Of a DNA stretch of 14,275 nucleotides, positions 8,784 to 14,275 are shown one piece after another. The stretch is taken from the NCBI GenBank assembly GCA_021401465.1, contig JADDMT010000299.1:1-14275 (forward strand), read 5' to 3'. Below the pieces are notes generated by a model, which worked only from the letters and a program-made list of their open reading frames with translations, did not search any database and had not been told where the DNA came from. The DNA is from Teratosphaeria epicoccoides (Eukaryota > Ascomycota > Dothideomycetes > Mycosphaerellales > Teratosphaeriaceae). A program made the translations under genes and the position numbers. Numbering within the stretch: the stretch's first letter is position 1; each line of letters begins with the position of its first letter.

Positions 8784-10342
8784 ACACATTAGACCTTCTT
8801 TATGTCCTTGTAGAAGCCGTGTATGTCACGCATCCTTACTATAGGAACTTCGCCTATAGAGCTGTAGAACTAATTGTTAGTAGCTCTATCAACAACGACT
8901 CCCTGCTTATAGCGCTAAGGGCGGCCGAGCAGGAGCTCCTTATTAGGAACGTCTTTGGCGTAGAAGACTTCGTTTGTCTCGCGCACTTCTCCTAAGGAGT
9001 CCGCGAGTTAGAGGCGCACGTTGTACGCGCCTTAAGCCGCTACGCCTTCGCCTTAAAAGGACTTCATAGTAGGCAGCAGGGCTCCTAGGATCGGCTTTAA
9101 ACCAAGCTGTACGATTACCCGCTAGGGTATCACGTTAACCTCTACAAGGTCGTCTAACATATAGTCTACTAGCTTAAGCGAGCTATTAACTCGGACCGCA
9201 CTAGATAGGCGCTAGGCAGGCCACGAGTCTGCACTATTAGCGACAGACAGCTTAAATACCCGTAGTAGCTATTTAGTTGTCTTAGGCTTGTCCTTCTTTC
9301 GCCTCCCCTCTAGGGAGGTTTTAGACACCTTGCTTACCTTCTTCCTATTACTTCGTTTAGGACAGCGAGCCGCCTAGTAGTCCCTCGCTCTACAGATATA
9401 GCAGCTACTCGGAGGCTTCTCGCTACCGTCTTTAGGCTTAGAGGGCTTGCTCCTCTAGAATGAACTACCGCGTTAGACGTGACCCTTAGGGCGCTTATAA
9501 TAGCGGCCCTTTAGTAGGTCCTTAGGGCTTAAACACTTATTATCCTTGCCGCCCGATTTTCTATTTCGCTTCAAGGTAATCTCTATACGTGTCGCAAGGG
9601 ACACGAGGTCTTGCTAAGTTGTCAGAAGTTCATGAAAAGTCATGATTATGTTCTAAAGATTATCATCAAGTTTGACAAGTAGGTATCGCACGCGTTATGT
9701 CTTAGTATAGGGTAGCATCTGTCCCTTAAGCATAGCGAGGTAGGTAGCAAAGCTAGAGGTAGTTTGTCCCTTCCCCTGCTTAGCCTTCTTATACTTAACA
9801 GACATAGTAAGGGCATAGTTCCCTAGATCCTCGACCTAGTTAACATAGAACTAGCAAAAGTCCGCCTATATATACGTTCTGTTGTAGACCTGTATAAGGT
9901 TATACTACTCATGCTAATTATTGCGAGGTTCCTTATCCTCTTTAAGCTACATTACACTAAAGGCAACTTATTCGCCCTCTATAGAATATCCGCGTAAGTT
10001 AAGCACGAAAACTGCCTTACATGCCTACAAGAAAGTTCGAGCCTCCTTTAAGGTGTCTCCCTTAAACGGCTTCAGGTTACGTGCGTTACGACTGCCTCCT
10101 AGTTAGCCTACTATGGCCCCAAATTCGGGCACTAGATTTGCAGGCATATACAGAGAGTCTACGCCTGCTAGTACATTGTCTTTATAGGTCCCTAGTATGA
10201 AATCTCGCTAGATTTCTTCGTCTACTAGTTTATTAGTACTACTTATAGCGACGTCTTCGTCGTCCTCGCTGTTATCACTACTAGAAGGGGTGTAGCTCCT
10301 ACTCTAGTTCGTAAGGCAGTTCGTAACCTAATTAACAATCAT
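8779..10342 (-). pseudogene. Alpha-2 gag and start of pol, inverted
   Basis: On the minus strand this is a second copy of alpha-1 1237-2800. It starts at an ATG (10340-10342) with the same surroundings (GCCATGATTG) and runs through gag, the C-x2-C knuckle and the protease region, ending in gtatg at the 3' LTR of alpha-1. Counted with its leader it spans 1838 bp (8779-10616), exactly the length of 963-2800, so the copies differ by substitutions without net indels. The rest of pol continues on the other side of LTR 3 in the opposite orientation, so this piece has been inverted. TAG and TAA codons break the frame throughout. Confidence 0.85.
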
Positions 10343-10616
10343 GGCTACAAGGGCTAGATCGATAGTCAGGGTTAGCTGTAGTCCCTATACAGGGGGTCTA
10401 TTACCTTGTCTGCTACGTAATTAGCCTCTAGCAGAACTGTCGCTTAATGTAGTGTCGCTCGTAGGGGGTGCTTCTACAGGCTAGTTACTTAGGCTAGCTT
10501 TGCTATCGCAGGCGCTTAGGATAGCGCTCGCTACGCGTTAGTTGCAAGTTCGTAGTACTCTAGACATATCGTAGTATTCTCTGCTACACTGCAAAGTAGG
10601 GGGGAGAAAGCAGAAC
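10343..10616 (-). other. Alpha-2 leader and primer-binding site, inverted
   Basis: This is the reverse-oriented equivalent of 963-1236. It keeps the candidate self-priming site (AGAAAGCAG on the plus strand at 10605-10613, that is CTGCTTTCT in element sense), three bases from the LTR. No gene is seen. Confidence 0.7.
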
Positions 10617-10976
10617 TAATATAGATATATATGCTATATAATATGAAAATATCTCGTAGTGTGACAGAGTAATCCGACCTTTTAATAGGTACAAGATAGC
10701 GCTGCTTTCTGCTTATTACAGAGGTAGCGCTAGAGGTACTTATAACCCCTGACGCCCCTTAATTAGGGAAAGCATGTACGAGCCTATCCCTACAGGGGTA
10801 TTGTAGGGTTAGTGACATAAGGGCATCCTACGTCAAACATTAATCCTACTTAGACGACATATAAGCTAACGTATGTACGAAGGACCCCCTTGCTATGTGT
10901 AGTAGGGTCACTACATACTAAGGGCAGACATTAGAACCTATGCGGCTCTAATAGCCTCCTAGTATTAACCGTATTA
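10617..10976 (-). repeat. Alpha LTR 3, reverse orientation
   Basis: This is the reverse complement of the 360-bp alpha LTR; in element sense it starts TAATACGG at 10976 and ends CTATATTA at 10617. On its left is the alpha-2 leader, so it looks like a 5' LTR on that side. On its right is gtatg and plus-strand pol, so it looks like an inserted LTR on that side. This mixed identity is what an LTR-to-LTR inversion leaves. Confidence 0.9.
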
Positions 10977-11146
10977 GTATGCGGTCTACATACGGAACGT
11001 TAAGGAAGACGTTACCCTTGTTCCTAAGTTAGAGGAATACGCCGATATTTTCGACGTAGAGGTTATGGCCTATGCCTAGGCCCTAGACGTAGAACATGCG
11101 ATTAACCTTAAGGAGGGTTACAATCCTCCGTATTAACCTCTGTACC
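10977..11146 (+). pseudogene. pol: Alpha-2 pol fragment, forward orientation
   Basis: These 170 bases match alpha-1 2796-2965 at a constant offset with no indels. They start with the gtatg duplication and end at CTGTACC, where an alpha-like LTR begins. The frame covers the stretch between protease and RT (LPKLEEYAEIFDVE-like in alpha-1). It should continue to RT beyond the inserted elements outside the window. Confidence 0.85.
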
Positions 11147-11254
11147 TGATACGGTTGATACTAGGGGGCCATTAGAACCGCATGGGTTCTAGTGGCTACC
11201 CTTAGCATGCAGTGACCCTGCCTGTCATAAGGGTAGGTGCTAATGGCAGGAAGG
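11147..11254 (+). repeat. Alpha-like LTR fragment, lightly mutated
   Basis: It starts TGATACGG, the presumed unmutated form of the alpha LTR start, and follows the alpha LTR for about 75 bases (to CCCTGC near 11222) before diverging. It holds a near-perfect stem (GCCATTAGAACC and GGGTTCTAGTGGC around GCAT) and a second inverted repeat (CTACCCTTA / TAAGGGTAG). It sits in alpha-2 pol. The right edge, where the beta LTR begins, is uncertain between 11223 and 11255. Confidence 0.55.
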
Positions 11255-11391
11255 TGACTAGGTGTTAGACTCGGGAGCTGTGAAGAATATCGACAATGGC
11301 AGTTGACCTTGTAACTGACTCTCCTCTAAGCAAGAGAGGATTGAATTAAGATTAAGCACGAAGCTCCTAACTGCCTGTCCTAAAGCTATCC

Positions 11392-11398
11392 CTATATA
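11392..11398 (-). promoter_or_regulatory. TATA element of the beta LTR
   Basis: TATATAG on the minus strand, inside CTAGTATATAGGG. It lies about 28 bp downstream (element sense) of the nearest hairpin in the U3 array. The RNA start would be some 25-35 bases further on, near 11360. It supports minus-strand orientation of this LTR. Confidence 0.5.
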
Positions 11399-11425
11399 CT
11401 AGAGAGTGACAGAGCAGCTCTGTTA

Positions 11426-11587
11426 GATCTGTCGACAGACCCGACAGATCCGTGTCTGTAGATCTGTAGACTAACCCTACAGATCCAAGGGTCTGTTATC
11501 ACGTGACAGATCCCTTCTTCCTTGCAAGCCTATAGATCTGTAGACTAACCCTACAGATCCGGGGATCTGTCCTCACGTGACAGATCC
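11426..11587. repeat. Array of GATCTGT hairpins in the beta LTR U3
   Basis: Perfect 9-bp stems with 7-nt loops occur at 11426-11450 (arms GATCTGTCG / CGACAGATC), 11461-11485, 11535-11559 and 11563-11587. An imperfect stem lies at 11487-11516. This gives ten GATCTGT-like half-sites in about 160 bp. A 74-bp spacing (11461 to 11535) shows that a two-hairpin block was duplicated. A CACGTG E-box lies in the loop region of the second hairpin of each block. Confidence 0.8.
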
Positions 11588-11712
11588 TTTCTTCTATGAC
11601 TATGCCTATGACTCATAGTACTCCTATGATAGTACTATGACTCATAGCACTTAGGACCTACATGATCCTGTATCCTACAGTACTCCGGACAGTACTCCTG
11701 ACACTCATGACA

Positions 11713-11788
11713 CTATCCCCCTCTTAGTCTAGCTCGTCCCTAAGCTACCTCATTAGTGCGGGGTTTCTCTTGTTTCTTCTTTCAAACT
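11713..11788 (-). other. Polypurine tract and gap of beta-1
   Basis: On the minus strand AAGAGGGGGATAG (11713-11725) lies directly before the LTR and is a good polypurine tract. The remaining bases to 11788 hold no frame; they would be the upstream region of the plus-strand gene that starts at 11789. Confidence 0.65.
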
Positions 11789-12529
11789 ATGATGTCTTCT
11801 CTTTCCACATTACTGCCTTGTGTCATTCTAGACACTAACGCCCCTTTAACGCAGAAACGCAAACGCCGCGCGAATCGAATCTATCGTCAGGGCTAGGACA
11901 GCATGAAGTCCTGTGCTCGGTGTCAAGAGCTAAAGCTCGTCTGTCAGGTACACATTTCCTTGGGGAAATGTTCGTAATGTCACTTTAGCAACTGTCGGAG
12001 TTGCGACGCGAAGGTAACAGAGGTCGAATAGAAGAAGTTAGGCGATTAGCGGAAAAGACTAATTGCCGATCTTGATCGTGCGAAGGTAGTCCTAGCCGAA
12101 GCTTCGCAGAAGATGCTAGAGGCGCATGCGAAGGAGATGCGTCTTCGAAAACAGTTAGACGTAGTCGACTAGGAGGTCGAAGATGGTCGCGCTCTCGAGG
12201 AGCGCGAGATCAGGGAGGAGGAGGCCGAGGAACAAGCTCTTGCGCAGGCCGGGTTTCTTCTTGACCTAGATCCTTCCGCGGGTCTCGCTCTTAGTCCTAC
12301 GACATGGAGCGTAATAGAGGGTTTCGCTAACTCCTCATATTAGGGTTTCCTGGATGGCGTGATAGCCGAGCCGGTCGACGGCGTCCCGCAGGAGTCTAGT
12401 CGTGGCTTAGGATCTTCTTCCTAGGTTCGTTCCTTTCTCGAAACTTCGTATCTTTTGCTGACAGTTTCGCAGGTGTTCTAGGGGTTCCTAGGTGTTCTCG
12501 GTACTCCCATATCCTTCCCATTTTACTAA
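11789..12529 (+). pseudogene. Antisense accessory gene of beta-1, Zn2Cys6-like coiled-coil protein
   Basis: ATG-ATG (11789-11794) opens a frame of about 231 codons to TAG 12479, or 247 to TAA 12527. It has about seven internal TAG/TAA codons and no TGA. A basic stretch (QKRKRRANR) precedes a six-cysteine cluster with spacing C-x2-C-x6-C-x8-C-x2-C-x7-C (Cys codons at 11912, 11921, 11942, 11969, 11978, 12002), the fungal Zn2Cys6 pattern; a TAA at 11975 sits between the fourth and fifth Cys, where Gln is likely. A charged coiled coil follows (about residues 90-165, DLDRAKVVLAEASQKMLEAH), then an acidic C-terminus. It runs against pol and its 3' end overlaps the pol end. This suggests a nuclear DNA-binding protein carried by the element; the target is unknown. 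Confidence 0.7.
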
Positions 12530-14275
12530 GTACTGTCGCTGTCCGTCCCGCCAGCGAGTGTCGATAATCCTTTCGACAGAGTACTCCGGTTCTTCTACTT
12601 CAGGGTCGAGTAGTAAGGGTTCTGATTGTAGTGCGGCGTCCGGCGCTGCTTGTTCTAGCAGAGAGACATAGAACACAGGGTGTACTCTTATCTGCTCGGG
12701 TAGCTGTAATTCAAAATTGACTAGTCCCGTCTTAGCCTTGATCCTGAATGGTCCTAGTTTTACAGCGTCTAGTTTTTTACTCGGTTTGTCCGATTTGATG
12801 TGACGGCGGAGGAGATACACCTTGTCCCCCTCCTTTAGAATTAGTCCCTTAATTCTCTTACGATTCGCGTACCGTGCCATGTTCTGCTAATAGAACTGCA
12901 GGTCGAGTCGTGCTTCTGTTTGCAGTCGGCGTAGATGTTCTACTCGTCCGAGTGCTGCTAGGTTCGGATTACTAGCTAAGACGTCTAGAACGTCTTCTAT
13001 AGCTAATCTATACGCCATCTGAAATGGCGAGAGTCCTGTCGACTCTGCTGGCGTACTATTATACGCGAGCTATGCCATTAGCAACAACTCTACCTAGTTG
13101 TTCTGGTCCCTATTAACATAGGATCGAAGGTACTATTCTAACGTCTGATTTAGGCGTTCTGTCTGTCTATCTGTCTAAGGGTAGAAGGAAGTACTTAATC
13201 GATGTTTGACCTGGAATTGTCTCATCAGGGCTCTCCAGAAGTTGGAGGTAAACACGGATCCTCGATCCGTTACTAGGTCCTGTAGCATGCCGTGTAATGC
13301 CACTACCCATTTGATGAAGACATGCGCGATATCTTTAGTCTTGAAGTCTTCGCGGTAAGGGATAAATTTCCCGAACTTGGTGAATCGGTCGACTACTACC
13401 ATGATCCCGTCGAAGAACTCATTAGTCGCGGGTTCTCTCGACTAAGGTAGTTTAACGATAAAATCCATAGCGAGCGATTCCCATGGCCGTTAAGGTACCT
13501 TTAGTGGTCGTAGTAGCCTATACGGTCTGTGACGGTCGTGCTTACTTCGTCGGCAAGTCACACATCGACAGACGTAGTCCTCGATTGCCTTGCTCATCCT
13601 AGGGAAGTAATATTCTTGTCAGAGAATTTGCTTCATTTTAGACACTCCCGGGTGTCCTGCCTGAGGTACGTCGTGTCAGAGGCGTAGTAGTCCCGATCGT
13701 AAAGACGTTAGCACGTATACTAATCCTTGAAACAGAAGGATTCCGTCTTCGTCTTCCTAATCCTCCTGTCTATCAATGTCGTCGCGGACAGCGAGTGCGG
13801 TTAGGTCATGGATTAGGGCGTTCTTCAGGTCGTCCTGAAACCTACTAGTCCATGTAACAGTCGTGGCCGCGAGTCGGTTGACTCCTAGCGTGCCATCGCT
13901 ATTTTCCTGGAGAACAGCATGTTTCTCCTGCTTCACGCCCTTCATGTAGTCCATCTGGCGGCTAAGTGCATCGGCGCGTGCGTTGTCAGTCCCCTTGCGA
14001 TAGACGATCTTGCAGTTAAAACTAGAGAGCTCCTCGCTCTACTGAACCTGTCGTCGGTTTAACTCTTTCGTCGTTGTGAAGTATCGCAAGTTCTCATGGT
14101 CTGTGTAGACCGTGACTTAGTGCTTAGAACCTTCTAAGTAGACCCGCCAGGCCTTGTAGGCGTCTACTATGGCTAGAAGTTCTTTGTCGTGGACGTCATA
14201 TCGGAGTTCTAGTCCAGACAATTTCCTCGAGTAGTAGGCGACTAGCTGTAGTCGTCTACTCGGTCCTAGTTGACT
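12407..14275 (-). pseudogene. pol: Beta-1 pol: RNase H, integrase, chromodomain (5' part outside window)
   Basis: One minus-strand frame runs from the window edge to TAA 12407-12409, broken by scattered TAG/TAA codons but with no frameshift. RNase H lies at about 14275-13960 (DKELLAIVDAYKAW, VYTDHENLRYF). Integrase has an HH region near 13660, C-x2-C (CVTCRRSK) and the triad Asp 13463-13465, Asp 13265-13267 and Glu 13157-13159 (DD35E). A GPF module (KLGPFRI) follows, then a chromodomain (YLVKWEGYGSTENT) whose next codon, TAG, sits at a conserved Trp. It differs clearly from alpha pol and is much less decayed, suggesting later arrival or fewer RIP rounds. Gag, protease and RT lie beyond 14275. 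Confidence 0.9.

Larger units (their letters stand above)
11255..11712 (-). repeat. Beta LTR (3' LTR of beta-1)
   Basis: On the minus strand the LTR starts TGTCATGAG (11712) right after a purine tract, and I place its end at CACCTAGTCA (11255). A TATATAG box lies at 11392-11398 on the minus strand. Upstream of it, in U3, is an array of hairpins (11426-11587), then one 29-bp unit (11610-11638) that is repeated three times in the copy at 90-176. The inner edge is inferred from a CA end and from the change to alpha-like sequence. It is less RIP-mutated than the alpha LTRs. Confidence 0.65.

Noticed and set aside
8419..10976. Two tandem alpha elements sharing one LTR, with a solo LTR in pol, followed by inversion.
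   Set aside because: It can also give the observed order but needs an extra step (tandem formation) and leaves the mismatched flanks of alpha-1 unexplained. Insertion followed by one inversion is simpler.
11147..11712. A single 566-bp LTR with TG and CA ends, plus-strand orientation.
   Set aside because: The left part matches the alpha LTR start in forward orientation, but the polypurine tract and TATA box show that the right part is a minus-strand LTR. Two different LTRs meeting is simpler, though the exact border is unsure.

Overview
The window looks like repeat-rich, gene-poor DNA of a filamentous ascomycete (Pezizomycotina) with an active or past repeat-induced point mutation (RIP) process. 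Nothing in it reads as a host gene. Everything recognisable belongs to Ty3/gypsy chromovirus LTR retrotransposons, nested in and recombined with one another. Their reading frames carry many in-frame TAG and TAA codons at places where Gln or Trp is expected (CAG to TAG, TGG to TAG, CAA to TAA), TGA is almost absent, and CpG survives. That is the mark of CpA-to-TpA mutation of repeats.

Layout. (1) 1-602 is the 3' end of a minus-strand element of family beta: an LTR (1-250, cut by the window edge), a polypurine tract, and a decayed minus-strand reading frame of unknown function. (2) 603-8778 is a structurally complete plus-strand element of family alpha (alpha-1): 360-bp LTRs at both ends, a candidate self-primer site, a one-frame gag-pol (1237-5974, one frameshift near 4655) with zinc-knuckle-like, protease, RT, RNase H, integrase and chromodomain regions, then a long antisense frame (6115-7620, minus), a non-coding stretch with palindromes, and a polypurine tract. 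(3) 8779-10976 is the 5' part of a second alpha copy (alpha-2) in reverse, and 10977-11146 is the next piece of its pol in forward orientation. (4) 11147-11254 is an alpha-like LTR fragment. (5) 11255-14275 is the 3' end of a less decayed minus-strand beta element (beta-1): LTR, polypurine tract, a plus-strand antisense gene for a Zn2Cys6-like coiled-coil protein, and pol from RNase H to chromodomain running off the window.

The order in parts 2-3 is explained in one step. Alpha-1 inserted into alpha-2 pol with a 5-bp duplication (gtatg), then the segment between two oppositely oriented LTRs inverted by recombination. The duplication is still there, as catac at 8779-8783 and gtatg at 10977-10981.

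The most interesting biology is a shared plan: in both alpha-1 and beta-1 an accessory gene lies between the chromodomain end of pol and the 3' LTR, on the strand opposite to pol, and codes for a protein with a cysteine-cluster (zinc-binding-like) region. Also notable are the self-priming signature of alpha and an array of 9-7-9 hairpins in the beta LTR promoter region. All assignments are from reading the sequence by eye; no database search was possible.
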